64,000 nt of DNA from positions 1,488,001-1,552,000 of the forward strand of contig NZ_QJKB01000001.1 in NCBI RefSeq assembly GCF_003201815.1, written 5' to 3'. Source of the stretch: Undibacterium pigrum (GTDB lineage Bacteria > Pseudomonadota > Gammaproteobacteria > Burkholderiales > Burkholderiaceae_D). The position numbers and the translations under genes are program-made. Shown here in pieces: positions 55,542 to 64,000 of this stretch; the first letter of the stretch is position 1; each line of letters begins with the position of its first letter. The notes beneath the pieces are model-generated. The model had not been told where the DNA came from. It did no database searches and was given only the letters and a program-made list of their open reading frames with translations.

Positions 55542-57152
55542 ATGAAACTCAGCACCCGCATCATCTTGCTGTGCGCCATCACCCTGTTTGGCATTTCCGT
55601 AATTTCTGCCATTTCCTTATATTCCCTGCGCCAGACCATGACCAAGGAGCGCACTGAGCAGATTTCCAATATGGTGGAAATGGCCCATGCCGCCATAGCA
55701 AAAGCCTATGCACTGGAACAGTCAGGCAAGCTCTCACGTGAAGATGCGCAAAAACAGGCCAAGCTGGCGATTGCCAGTTTCCATAAAGATGAAATGTATT
55801 TCTTTGTACGTGGCTATAACGATGATTTATTGCTTGTACACCCCAAGGCGGACCGCATAGGTGTACCGCAAAAGGATATGAAGGAATCTGGAGACCGTTA
55901 CCGTGCCTCCCTGGAAAAAAATAAAATAGGGATAGTGCAAGCCCTGGGCACACGGCCAGGCGTACAAGGCCAGGTTGAGAAAATATATGCCGTCATGCGC
56001 TTCACTCCGTGGGAATGGCTGGTAGGCACCGGTACATATCTGGACGATATTAACGAAGCCTTCTGGCATCAGGCTGGCATCCTGCTCGGCCTGGGATCCC
56101 TCATGATGGCAATGGTCGGCGCCCTCGCCTGGCACATGACACGCACGATTCTCGGCCAACTGGGTGGAGAGCCCGCTTATGCGGCCGAGGTAGTCGGCCA
56201 TATAGCCGAAGGTGACCTGACTGCAGACATACAAGTCAAGGATAATGATCAGTCCAGCTTGCTGTTTGCAATAAAGAGCATGCGCGACAAGCTGGCATCG
56301 GTCGTCAGCGAAGTGCGTACTGGTTCAGAATCGATTGCCACCGCTTCTGGCGAAATCGCTTCCGGCAACCTGGATTTGTCTAACCGCACCGAGCAGCAAG
56401 CAGGCGCGCTGGAAGAAACCTCATCCACGATGGAAGAACTGACTTCCACCGTCAAACAAAATGCCGACAATGCCAGACAGGCCAATCAACTGGCGATCTC
56501 GGCGTCTGAAGTGGCAACTCAAGGCGGCAGCGTCGTCGGCAAAGTGGTGGCGACCATGGGTTCCATTAATGAGTCATCGAAAAAAATCGTCGATATCATC
56601 AGCGTCATTGATGGCATTGCCTTCCAGACCAATATCCTGGCCTTGAATGCAGCTGTTGAGGCTGCGCGTGCTGGTGAACAGGGACGTGGTTTTGCCGTGG
56701 TTGCCAGTGAAGTGCGCAACCTGGCACAACGCTCGGCTTCTGCTGCCAAAGAAATCAAGACCCTGATAGACAGCTCGGCAGAAAAAGTGGAAGAAGGTGG
56801 CAAGCTGGTTGCCATCGCCGGTTCTACCATGGATGAGGTGGTTGCCAGCGTCAGGCGTGTGACCGATATCGTCGCCGAGATTGCCTCCGCCAGCCAGGAG
56901 CAAAGCTCAGGCATAGAACAAGTCAATCATGCCATCGTTGATATGGATAATATGACGCAGCAAAATGCGGCCCTGGTGGAGCAGGCTTCAGCTGCTGCCC
57001 AGGCCATGAATGAACAGGCAGCCAGTCTGGCGCAGGTAGTGAATATCTTCAAGGTGCATACAGCAGCACATTCAGCACCCCAGGTTCACCCGGCACGCGC
57101 ACAGGCAAGAACGAGCTCAGCACAAGCGACTCAGCCACCTCGTCTGCGCTAA
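55542..57152 (+). CDS. Methyl-accepting chemotaxis protein with Cache sensor
   Basis: The 536-residue chemoreceptor has a first membrane helix at about 7-29, a periplasmic single-Cache domain (about 35-185; [39 protein letters not shown]), a second helix near 188-205, HAMP, and a signalling hairpin with [20 protein letters not shown]. Cache_2 receptors often sense small carboxylates or amines. Unlike the other two receptors here it lacks a WEEF-type C-terminal tether and ends in a proline/arginine tail. GTGAGA precedes the ATG. Confidence 0.95.
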   Translation: MKLSTRIILLCAITLFGISVISAISLYSLRQTMTKERTEQISNMVEMAHAAIAKAYALEQSGKLSREDAQKQAKLAIASFHKDEMYFFVRGYNDDLLLVHPKADRIGVPQKDMKESGDRYRASLEKNKIGIVQALGTRPGVQGQVEKIYAVMRFTPWEWLVGTGTYLDDINEAFWHQAGILLGLGSLMMAMVGALAWHMTRTILGQLGGEPAYAAEVVGHIAEGDLTADIQVKDNDQSSLLFAIKSMRDKLASVVSEVRTGSESIATASGEIASGNLDLSNRTEQQAGALEETSSTMEELTSTVKQNADNARQANQLAISASEVATQGGSVVGKVVATMGSINESSKKIVDIISVIDGIAFQTNILALNAAVEAARAGEQGRGFAVVASEVRNLAQRSASAAKEIKTLIDSSAEKVEEGGKLVAIAGSTMDEVVASVRRVTDIVAEIASASQEQSSGIEQVNHAIVDMDNMTQQNAALVEQASAAAQAMNEQAASLAQVVNIFKVHTAAHSAPQVHPARAQARTSSAQATQPPRLR

Positions 57153-57171
57153 ATCCTCGCTCATTCAATCC

Positions 57172-58749
57172 TCAGTCAAGGAATATTTGATTCCTCAAGC
57201 TATCAACCATGCGCAGGCGCTGCTGGGCCTGCGCACTTGCTGAAGCATGCGGGCCAGTATTCACTTGCAGGTTGATCTTGCTGTCTTGCGTGTCTGGATG
57301 GTTTTGGGTGCTGACCAGCTTGCCAAACTCAACTCTGGACACGGTTAGCAATCTATCGCTACTCTTTTCCAGACTTGCACTATTCAACTGGTTTTTATCA
57401 AAGCCCAGAACCAGCTTGCTGCTGGCATGGTCTTCTACCTTGGAATAGCGGTAATTTTGCGAACCCATGTCTCCAGTCAACACCGGCTTTACATCTGATT
57501 TTAATTCCTGATGAAAGGCAGCACTCAGTCTGGAATCAAGTATCTGGCTGATATTGCCATTGGCTGCATGGCCCTGCTGTGTCGTCTTTTGACTGACTTG
57601 ATAATTGAAATAATCACTTTCCTGCAAACGCGCCGGATTGGGTGTACTCACCACACCGCCGATTTTTGCGCTGAAATCAGCAAGCCCTGTGAGCAAAGGC
57701 TGGGCAGCGTCATCCCAAAAACTTGGTGCGCGGCCTGGTAACTGCGTACTTAAATCAGAACCATCTTCTTCGGTATTGATTTTTTGCATGATGGAGAATG
57801 CATCCTTGTAGAGCGATACCAGCTCTTTGTCAGCACTGCCACGATTGCCTGCATTATCGATTTGCCCAAGAAATAGCTGTATTGCCTTATTTCTTTGCGC
57901 AGCATTACCGCGCAAGCCAGGATTGTCATGGCTGACGTCAATGTCTATCTCTCCACTGGCCGATTTTATGTTGAGCTGATGGTGGGATTGATTGATATTA
58001 AAATTCAATTCCTGCTCACCGACTTTGATATCCAGCTTGAGCGAACTGATGGCAAAGGTGTCGAAGCTGGCCAGTGCATCGAGATTGATACGCTGGTCGG
58101 CAAAATAACTATTGGCCGTTTTCTCCAGGCCAGCCGCCAGTTTTTCCAGAGCTCTGCTCTCGGACTCAGTCAGTTCAGCACTGCTACTGGCTTCCACACT
58201 CAGGCCATCAACATTACTTTTGATAGAAAATTCTACACTGCGCCCAGATGCCAGCGTGACACTCAAGCCCAGGCTTTGATCTGCATGCTCGCGCAAATTA
58301 TTCAACCTTGCCTGGCTCAGTTCTGCCACATTCTGGCTGGCACTTGCCTGAGCAGGATAGCTGCCAATCACTGCCTGCTTGAATTCACCATGCGTGGTTT
58401 GAAAACGCTCAATCAAGCCAGAGGCAACACCATTGAAACGCCCGGCCACTGTAGTCGACCTGGCATTTTTCTCCAGCATATAGCTAAGAGTATCATCGCT
58501 TTTGTTTTCCAGCCATTGAGTAGCCGGAGCAGGAACAGACCCAGTTTGATCATATGTCTGCGGCACCAACACCGTACGTGCTGTACGCAAGTTCAGTTGA
58601 TAAGAAGGTGTTGCCGCTGGCGAACTGGCAGCATCCACAGGCAATGCGGCACTGCCTGCTGATTTATCCAGCACCAGGGCCTGGCTTGCACCAGCAGCCA
58701 CATTGAGCTGCGTTGCTGCCGCGCCCAGACTAGAAAGAGTAGTCGTCAT
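57172..58749 (-). CDS. Large protein of unknown function
   Basis: I do not recognise this 525-residue protein. It lacks a signal peptide, starts with an alanine/serine-rich section (1-55), and contains strand-rich stretches such as LSVTLASGRSVEFSIKSNVD and LKLDIKVGEQELNFNINQSH that suggest beta structure, then an acidic central helix region. No catalytic motif is apparent. It converges on the Cache chemoreceptor gene. The EF-hand-like protein at 29912-31015 occupies the same position next to another chemoreceptor and has a similar low-complexity start, but I cannot show homology. Confidence 0.65.
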   Translation of the reverse strand: MTTTLSSLGAAATQLNVAAGASQALVLDKSAGSAALPVDAASSPAATPSYQLNLRTARTVLVPQTYDQTGSVPAPATQWLENKSDDTLSYMLEKNARSTTVAGRFNGVASGLIERFQTTHGEFKQAVIGSYPAQASASQNVAELSQARLNNLREHADQSLGLSVTLASGRSVEFSIKSNVDGLSVEASSSAELTESESRALEKLAAGLEKTANSYFADQRINLDALASFDTFAISSLKLDIKVGEQELNFNINQSHHQLNIKSASGEIDIDVSHDNPGLRGNAAQRNKAIQLFLGQIDNAGNRGSADKELVSLYKDAFSIMQKINTEEDGSDLSTQLPGRAPSFWDDAAQPLLTGLADFSAKIGGVVSTPNPARLQESDYFNYQVSQKTTQQGHAANGNISQILDSRLSAAFHQELKSDVKPVLTGDMGSQNYRYSKVEDHASSKLVLGFDKNQLNSASLEKSSDRLLTVSRVEFGKLVSTQNHPDTQDSKINLQVNTGPHASASAQAQQRLRMVDSLRNQIFLD

Positions 58750-58851
58750 ATCAAGTGTACATCCTGGAAATAAATTCTTGCATTACGTTCAATTGATTAA
58801 CGACAAGTTTTTATTTTTCTTTAGTAAATACACATCAAAATTGCAGCGATC

Positions 58852-58884
58852 ATTGAGAAATAACTGAGAAATAACTGAGAAAAA
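58852..58884. repeat. Three 11-bp tandem repeats
   Basis: ATTGAGAAATA, ACTGAGAAATA and ACTGAGAAAAA follow one another in the promoter region upstream of the large unknown gene. Possibly a regulatory array or chance. Confidence 0.55.
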
Positions 58885-58903
58885 TTTATCTTGCTTCGAT
58901 CAT

Positions 58904-58936
58904 AAAAAAAGAGATGCCTGAGCATCTCTTTTTTTT
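58904..58936 (-). terminator. Terminator of the TonB-C-like gene
   Basis: GAGATGC and GCATCTC form a 7-bp stem with loop CTGA, preceded by seven A and followed by eight T. It ends the leftward transcript of the 58974-59318 gene and can work in both directions. Confidence 0.9.
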
Positions 58937-58973
58937 AAGCACCTTGCTGATACAAATGATCAGCAAGTTTACA

Positions 58974-59318
58974 TCAGGACAGGCTCCAGACATATTCCAG
59001 CTTGGTCCAGGCTTGCTGAGGTTTGCCATCTTTGGCGCCTGGTTTGAATTTGCAGGAAGAGTAAATTTTTTGTGTTGCCTTATCCAAAGCCTTGGAGCCA
59101 CTGGATTTCTCTACCTTGGAATCAACTACCGCACCATCAGGGCCCACCAGTATCGACAAAACTACGGTACCGGTTTCTTCATTCATCAATGCTGATTTTG
59201 GGTAAACCGCTTTTTCGCAAGTTTGCTTGTCAACGGAAGGAGCGATTTCACTGGCAAATGCTGGAACAGAAGAAATAGCAGAAACGAATAGCGCAGCGGC
59301 GAGAATTGATTTTTTCAT
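58974..59318 (-). CDS. TonB C-terminal-domain-like periplasmic protein
   Basis: The 114-residue protein has a Sec signal peptide (to about FAFA, residue 22) and then a domain with GTVVLSILVGPDGAVVDSKVE and SSGSKALDKATQKIYSSCKFKPG, the pattern of TonB C-terminal (energy transducer) domains. It lacks the usual N-terminal membrane anchor plus proline-rich linker, so it cannot act as TonB itself. Two cysteines may form a disulfide. No good ribosome-binding site precedes the ATG at 59318. A free TonB-C-like domain could bind peptidoglycan or receptor plugs; the role is unknown. Confidence 0.78.
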   Translation of the reverse strand: MKKSILAAALFVSAISSVPAFASEIAPSVDKQTCEKAVYPKSALMNEETGTVVLSILVGPDGAVVDSKVEKSSGSKALDKATQKIYSSCKFKPGAKDGKPQQAWTKLEYVWSLS

Positions 59319-59638
59319 GGGAGTGATGAGAATGACGAAGAAATAGACAGAAAACAAAGAAAAGAACGAGATTGCCATATGGAAACAGGTGCGTATTTTA
59401 CTGCACAATTTTTCCTCAGAGCAATTCTTTTCAGCTGGAATATCGCTCTCGATTGTTAAAGATTGTGCCCATCAATATCACATAAACTTCGCGTTACACT
59501 ATGGCAAGACAGTCTTGCAAGCTGTTGCTTGATGACATGAACACTTTGCCTTTTTCCCCTATCTCCACTAGTCTTAATCAGGCAGTAATTACCAACTTAT
59601 ATGAATCAAAAAGAATAATTATTGAGTGGGAGACAAAA
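59319..59638. other. Divergent intergenic region
   Basis: These 320 bases lie between the TonB-C-like and the Cache-protein genes and should hold both promoters. I see no strong hairpin, repeat or consensus promoter. An open frame from 59501 leads into the Cache gene but has no signal peptide until the ATG at 59639. Confidence 0.5.
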
Positions 59639-60091
59639 ATGAAATTCGTCAAATTTCTACTTGCAATGCTGCTAACAAGCCAGTTATCGCTGGCATTGGC
59701 TGAAGATAATCCTGCTGATGCAATTGCCATGGTCGACAAGGGCCTGGCCTATATGCAAAAGAATGGTAAAGATGCGCTGGTGCAGGAAATTAATAACAAG
59801 AATCCGGAATTTATCAATGGCTCTATCTACCTGTACTTGCGTGGCATGGATGGCGTCGTTATCGCTCATCCTATCAACCCCAAACTGGTAGGCAAAAACA
59901 TGCTGGACTTGCCCGATGCCGATGGCAAATACTATCGCAAGGACATCATTGCCCTGGCCAAAAGCAAGGGCAAAGGCTGGGTCGATTATCGCTATAACAA
60001 TCCGGTATCCAAACAGGTAGAAAACAAGACTACTTATATTTTGCGCAATAATGACGTGATACTGGAAGCTGGCATATATAAAGCAAAATGA
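59639..60091 (+). CDS. Stand-alone secreted Cache-domain protein
   Basis: The 150-residue protein has a signal peptide (about 20 residues, ending SLALA) followed by a single Cache domain: YLYLRGMDGVVIAHPINPKLVG and GKGWVDYRYNNPVSKQVENK are the usual Cache_2 strands. It has no membrane helix or signalling domain, so it could be a periplasmic ligand-binding partner of a chemoreceptor or kinase. GTGGGAG precedes the ATG. The Cache chemoreceptor at 55542 is within 4 kb. Confidence 0.83.
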   Translation: MKFVKFLLAMLLTSQLSLALAEDNPADAIAMVDKGLAYMQKNGKDALVQEINNKNPEFINGSIYLYLRGMDGVVIAHPINPKLVGKNMLDLPDADGKYYRKDIIALAKSKGKGWVDYRYNNPVSKQVENKTTYILRNNDVILEAGIYKAK

Positions 60092-60421
60092 AAGACTGTC
60101 ACCTTTGACTCAAATGCTTTTGACTTGTATTTCCCTCAGGCTTGTATAAAGGTATCGATAAAATCGATACCTTCCTCTCCGTTTTTGCTGCATCCCTCTC
60201 TTAATTCATATTCCACGCATTTGCCCAAGCCTTGCGTGCGGCATCGCACAGACGACAAAATCGACCCGCGGTAACTTCTGACAATGCTTCATGGCAAAAA
60301 ATAGTTTGCATGGGCAGGAATTTGCAGCGAAAAGGTGTCAATCCCAGCGCCTTAAATCCATGCCTTTCTTGCGACTGTTTTTGGCCGTTTACACTCTGCA
60401 AATGCTTATAAGGAACCAGCC
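60092..60421. other. Intergenic region with 11-bp stem-loop
   Basis: AAGGTATCGAT and ATCGATACCTT (60149-60173) form a perfect 11-bp stem with loop AAA, well placed to end the Cache-gene transcript although the T-run is poor. The rest holds the promoter of the GGDEF-EAL gene. A leftward frame 60201-60401 (66 codons) has protein-like stretches but no supporting start; I do not call it. Confidence 0.55.
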
Positions 60422-62545
60422 ATGGTCAAGCGAATTCTCGTTGTCACGCCTGTTATTGCCGATGCTCTGGCACTTCAGGAGGCACTGCTCAAAGCCCGCG
60501 ATGGTTATTATGAAACTGTGTTTGCAGATACCTTGGCTGCTGCCATTGAACATCTGCAAGACAAAACCAAGCCGATTGATATTATCTTGCTCGACTGCTT
60601 CCTGCCAGACAGCAAGGGCATAGGCAGCTTCCAGCATTTGTTTGCGATCGTTCCCAAAATCCCCATACTCACTATCTGTGATACTGACCATGCGCTGGCG
60701 ATAGAAGCTGTAGAACTGGGCGCTCAAGGCTTCCTGACACGTGGGCATTTTTCCAGTTACCTGGTGCCACAGTCCTTGCGCAATATCATCCAGCGCAAAG
60801 CGGTCGAGGACGCAGCCTTCTTGGAAAAAGCGCGGGCAGAAATCACCCTCAACTCCATTAGCGACGCTGTCATAGGTACAGATATGGCGGGCAATATCGA
60901 TTATCTCAATGTCGCCGCCGAACATATCACCTTGTGGAAGCGCGAAGAGGCACAAGGCCAGCCCATAGACACGGTCATGCCACTCATACAAAGCGAAAAC
61001 CGGCAGCCTAAAGCCAACCCTGTCATCCAGGTATTGCAACAGGATACAGCTACGACACTGACTCCTGGCACCATATTGCTCAGACGTGATGGCAGCGAGG
61101 TCGCCATTGAAGACTCCACTACTCCTATCCATGATGCGTATGGCAATCTAGCGGGTGCTGTCATGGTCTTTCGTGACATCACTGCTACCCAGGCCATGGC
61201 TGTGAAAATGGCACATCTGGCGCAACATGATTTTCTGACCAATCTGCCCAATCGCGCGCTCTTGAATGATCGCATTGCACAAGCCATCGGCCTTGCTAAA
61301 CGACGCGAAACTCATTTGGCCGTGCTATTCCTGGACCTGGACAATTTCAAGCATATCAATGATTCTCTTGGCCATGCCCTGGGCGACATGTTATTGAAAT
61401 CCGTGACTGAACGCCTGTGCGCCTGCGTGCGCAGTTCTGACACTGTCAGCCGCCAGGGTGGCGATGAATTCGTGATATTGGTGACAGATGACAAGTCCGC
61501 CGAAAATGCCGCCTTCACTGCCGAAAAATTATTGAAATCGCTGGCTACACCACATAGTATCAATGGTCACGAACTGTACGTCACCACCAGCATAGGCATC
61601 AGTTCCTATCCGGCAGACGGCACAGATGCAGATACCCTGATAAAAAATGCCGACACAGCCATGTACCAGGCCAAGGAAAAAGGACGTAACAACTTCCAGT
61701 TCTTCAAGCCAGAAATGAATGTGCGTGCAGTTGAGCGACAAGTCATAGAAGCCAATTTGCGGCTGGCAATGATACGCAATGAATTCTCTCTGCATTACCA
61801 ACCCAAGATCAACCTCAAAAGCGGTGCCATTACCGGTGCAGAAGCCTTGTTGCGCTGGTCACACCCACAATGGGGCATGGTGCCACCTATACGTTTTATT
61901 GGCATTGCAGAAGACTGTGGCGTCATCATTCCGCTAGGTCGCTGGGTCTTGCGTGAAGCCTGTATCCAGACCAAGAAATGGCAGGATGCGGGATTGAAAA
62001 TTTCGGAAATTGCCGTCAATATTTCTGCTGTCGAATTTCGTCGCCAGGACTTTGTTGAAACTGTGCGTGCCATCTTGCAGGAAACCGGACTTTCCCCCCG
62101 TTGCCTGCAGCTGGAAATCACCGAAAGTGTCTTGATGCGAGATGCGGAAAACAGCATCGCCATACTGCAGCAATTGAAAGACATGGGCATACAACTGGCT
62201 GTTGACGATTTTGGTACCGGCTATTCCAGCCTGAGCTACCTGAATCAATTCCCGATTGATGTTCTGAAAATCGACCAGTCTTTTGTCAATGAAATAGGTG
62301 CCAGCAAAACCGATGGCGACGGCATCATCGTCAGTGCCGTCATCGCCATGGGCAACAGCCTGAAACAAAAAGTCATTGCAGAAGGCATAGAGAAACAGGG
62401 ACAACTGTCATTCTTGAAAGCCCAGCATTGCGAGGAAGGCCAGGGCTATATTTTCAGCCGGCCACTGGCGGCTGATCAATTCGCTAAAATGCTGCGTCTG
62501 GGAGTGACCGCACATGCGCCTATTCCTGTACTGATGCCAAATTGA
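60422..62545 (+). CDS. REC-PAS-GGDEF-EAL c-di-GMP signalling protein
   Basis: The 707-residue protein has a receiver domain (1-120), a PAS domain (about 135-255), GGDEF (about 270-435) and EAL (about 450-690). The GGDEF site RQGGDEF and its RxxD I-site (RSSD) are intact; so are EAL residues GAEALLRW, NISAVEF, ITESVL and DDFGTGYSSL. It may therefore both make and break c-di-GMP. The receiver is degenerate: it keeps D58 but has VVTP where the DD pair belongs and R107 for the usual lysine. AAGGAA precedes the ATG. Confidence 0.94.
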   Translation: MVKRILVVTPVIADALALQEALLKARDGYYETVFADTLAAAIEHLQDKTKPIDIILLDCFLPDSKGIGSFQHLFAIVPKIPILTICDTDHALAIEAVELGAQGFLTRGHFSSYLVPQSLRNIIQRKAVEDAAFLEKARAEITLNSISDAVIGTDMAGNIDYLNVAAEHITLWKREEAQGQPIDTVMPLIQSENRQPKANPVIQVLQQDTATTLTPGTILLRRDGSEVAIEDSTTPIHDAYGNLAGAVMVFRDITATQAMAVKMAHLAQHDFLTNLPNRALLNDRIAQAIGLAKRRETHLAVLFLDLDNFKHINDSLGHALGDMLLKSVTERLCACVRSSDTVSRQGGDEFVILVTDDKSAENAAFTAEKLLKSLATPHSINGHELYVTTSIGISSYPADGTDADTLIKNADTAMYQAKEKGRNNFQFFKPEMNVRAVERQVIEANLRLAMIRNEFSLHYQPKINLKSGAITGAEALLRWSHPQWGMVPPIRFIGIAEDCGVIIPLGRWVLREACIQTKKWQDAGLKISEIAVNISAVEFRRQDFVETVRAILQETGLSPRCLQLEITESVLMRDAENSIAILQQLKDMGIQLAVDDFGTGYSSLSYLNQFPIDVLKIDQSFVNEIGASKTDGDGIIVSAVIAMGNSLKQKVIAEGIEKQGQLSFLKAQHCEEGQGYIFSRPLAADQFAKMLRLGVTAHAPIPVLMPN

Positions 62546-62605
62546 AGCGTGCATTATTCTGATATAGTTGACCACCTACATATCAGCAATTGACTGGGAT
62601 ACGCA

Positions 62606-62851
62606 TTGAAAATTTATGGCTATAAAAATACAGGACTGGCACCAGCAGACATCATTTCTGATGAGATGGCAGAAATCACTCTGGTAGCCTCCGCACAAGA
62701 ACTACGCAAAATTGCAAGCTTTATTGTTTCTGCAGCTGATGATATGGAAAGAAAAAACTCCAATTGGGAACACAGGCATTTATCAGATGCAGATAAGAGT
62801 TTTGAAGGTTCACCACACTTCGTAGTTTACAAACCAAATACACAAAACTGA
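62606..62851 (+). CDS. Imm32-like small protein, probable orphan immunity protein
   Basis: The 81-residue protein starts at a TTG with GGGAT upstream (KIYGYKNTGLAPADI). Its core, ITLVASAQELRKIASFIVSA, the methionine-glutamate-arginine turn, and the closing HRHLSDADKSFEGSPHFVV resemble the Imm32 immunity family of polymorphic toxin systems. No toxin gene is adjacent, so it would be an orphan protecting against neighbours' toxins. The assignment is from memory of the pattern and is moderate. A strong terminator follows. Confidence 0.6.
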   Translation: MKIYGYKNTGLAPADIISDEMAEITLVASAQELRKIASFIVSAADDMERKNSNWEHRHLSDADKSFEGSPHFVVYKPNTQN

Positions 62852-62865
62852 ACTGCAATAAAGAT

Positions 62866-62900
62866 AAAAAAACGGACATGCAAGCATGTCCGTTTTCGTT
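62866..62900. terminator. Bidirectional terminator beside gcvP
   Basis: ACGGACATGC and GCATGTCCGT form a perfect 10-bp stem with AA between, A-run before and TTTCGTTTT after. It serves the Imm32-like gene and the convergent gcvP. Confidence 0.92.
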
Positions 62901-62920
62901 TTGAGCCAAGCAGTCAATAC

Positions 62921-64000
62921 TTATTCGTAATCGCTGACTGGTATGCAAGAGCAGAACAGATTGCGGTCACCATAGACATTGTCTGCACGGCCAACCGGCG
63001 CAAAGTATTTATTCTTGCGCAGGGAAGCTACAGGGTAAGCTGCCACTTCACGGCTGTAAGCATGTGGCCACTCATTGGCGATCAATACTTCTGCTGTGTG
63101 TGGTGCATGTTTCAGCGGATTGTCCTTGGCATCAAATTCACCACTGGCTACCTTGGCGATTTCTTCACGGATGCTGATCATGGCATCAATGAAGCGATCG
63201 AGTTCAGCCTGGGATTCGCTTTCTGTCGGTTCTATCATCAGCGTGCCAGGCACAGGGAAACTCATGGTCGGTGCGTGGAAACCAAAGTCGATGAGGCGTT
63301 TGGCCACGTCTTCATTGGAAATGCCAGTCGCATCGGTCAATGGACGCAGATCCAGGATGCACTCATGCGCAACCAGGCCATCATGACCGCTGTACAGTAC
63401 AGGGTAATGCGGAGCCAGGCGTTTGGCGATGTAGTTCGCTGCCAGGATCGCTGTCTCGGTCGCTGCCTTCAAGCCTTCTGCACCCATCATGGCGATGTAC
63501 ATCCATGAGATAGGCAAGATGCTGGCAGAGCCAAATGGTGCTGCGCTGACGGCAGAGATGCCATTTTCACCACGTACATAGCCAGTGGACTTCTGGTTAG
63601 GCAGGAACTTCGCCAGATGCGCACCAACTGCAACCGGGCCTACGCCTGGACCGCCACCACCGTGAGGGATACAGAAAGTCTTGTGCAGGTTCAGATGGCT
63701 GACATCGCCACCAAACTTGCCTGGCGCTGCTACGCCGACCAGCGCATTCATGTTCGCGCCATCGACATACACCTGACCACCGTGGCTATGCACGATTTCG
63801 CACAGTTGCTGTATGCCTTCTTCAAACACACCATGCGTGGATGGATAAGTCACCATCGCTGCTGCCAGGTTGGCGCTGTGTTTTTCTGCCTTGGCTTGCA
63901 AGTCAGCCAGATCAACGTTGCCCTTGTCATCGCAAGCCACCACAACCACATCCATGCCTACCATGCTGGCGGATGCCGGATTGGTACCGTGTGCAGAAGA
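62921..64000 (-). CDS. gcvP: Glycine dehydrogenase (decarboxylating), C-terminal part cut by window edge
   Basis: The frame is open to the right edge, giving 359 residues from the C-terminal half of the P protein of the glycine cleavage system, which decarboxylates glycine with pyridoxal phosphate and passes the aminomethyl group to the H protein. The PLP lysine lies in [18 protein letters not shown], preceded by [12 protein letters not shown], and the edge-side sequence [10 protein letters not shown] also fits GcvP. The C-terminus ends normally near the shared terminator. The rest of the gene, and any gcvT/gcvH partners, lie outside. Confidence 0.97.
   Translation of the reverse strand, partial: SSAHGTNPASASMVGMDVVVVACDDKGNVDLADLQAKAEKHSANLAAAMVTYPSTHGVFEEGIQQLCEIVHSHGGQVYVDGANMNALVGVAAPGKFGGDVSHLNLHKTFCIPHGGGGPGVGPVAVGAHLAKFLPNQKSTGYVRGENGISAVSAAPFGSASILPISWMYIAMMGAEGLKAATETAILAANYIAKRLAPHYPVLYSGHDGLVAHECILDLRPLTDATGISNEDVAKRLIDFGFHAPTMSFPVPGTLMIEPTESESQAELDRFIDAMISIREEIAKVASGEFDAKDNPLKHAPHTAEVLIANEWPHAYSREVAAYPVASLRKNKYFAPVGRADNVYGDRNLFCSCIPVSDYE

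Noticed and set aside
60201-60401. Leftward frame of 66 codons between the Cache and GGDEF-EAL genes
   Set aside because: Some protein-like stretches near its end, but it covers the promoter region of the rightward gene, has no convincing start and no recognisable family.
1-64000. CRISPR arrays, tRNA or rRNA genes, prophage or insertion sequences
   Set aside because: Scanned for direct-repeat arrays, cloverleaf and rRNA-like segments, integrases and transposases; none could be supported. The only dispersed repeat is the foldback element.

Overview
The window is 64 kb of chromosomal DNA from a Gram-negative, motile, aerobic heterotroph. It has lipoproteins, a TonB-dependent receptor, a patatin/beta-barrel outer-membrane protein, a sigma-54 promoter, a methylcitrate cycle of the AcnD/PrpF type and chemoreceptors ending in a DDWEEF tether. 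Gene content, moderate GC and protein style suggest Burkholderiales, family Oxalobacteraceae, perhaps near Undibacterium. That assignment is inference from style, not from a marker gene. No rRNA, tRNA, CRISPR array, insertion sequence or prophage is visible.

Layout. 1-4770: DUF1415 protein (cut by the edge), aquaporin Z, and malate synthase A behind a haloacid-dehalogenase-type HAD gene with a divergent LysR regulator. 4814-9038: two divergent lipoproteins, a beta-propeller and a HzsA-like protein with a haem c motif. 9142-11299: chemoreceptor and cold-shock protein. 11556-16371: fatty-acid oxidation block (PaaG-like isomerase and thioesterase leftward, thiolase and FadJ-type fusion rightward). 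16539-21320: beta-CASP metallo-beta-lactamase protein, CapA-like protein, ferredoxin, zinc-ribbon protein, SCP2 protein and methyltransferase. 21313-25606: CysB-like regulator and HAD phosphatase, overlapping in an operon with the methyltransferase, and a divergent PlpD-type patatin. 25662-34303: FAH-family hydrolase with a Liv-type binding protein, chemoreceptor, EF-hand-like protein, DUF885 lipoprotein and HDOD protein.

34406-44830 is a complete propionate (2-methylcitrate) locus: prpB, prpC, a GNAT acetyltransferase gene, acnD, prpF and prpE leftward, with prpR divergent. Between prpB and prpR lie a perfect sigma-54 promoter and a dense cluster of TGAAAC/GTTTCA boxes. 44947-46948 is an overlapping CheY-like / CheC-like / diguanylate cyclase operon.

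47098-55228 is the most interesting region. It encodes a YfcC-family transporter, an AstE/AspA-family zinc hydrolase, a MurR/RpiR regulator, a TonB-dependent receptor and an exported cyanophycinase. I read it as a probable scavenging system for cyanophycin-like polymer (multi-arginyl polyaspartate): cleavage outside the cytoplasm, TonB-linked uptake, inner-membrane import and intracellular hydrolysis of the beta-Asp-Arg dipeptide. The AstE/AspA homologue would be an unusual enzyme for the last step.

55542-64000: Cache-domain chemoreceptor, a large protein of unknown function, TonB-C-like and stand-alone Cache proteins, a REC-PAS-GGDEF-EAL protein with a degenerate receiver, a likely orphan Imm32-family protein, and the C-terminal part of gcvP cut by the right edge.

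Two inverted copies of a foldback repeat sit at 23090-23252 and 50968-51110, upstream of the CysB-like/patatin pair and of the TonB receptor. Strong intrinsic terminators separate most convergent genes.
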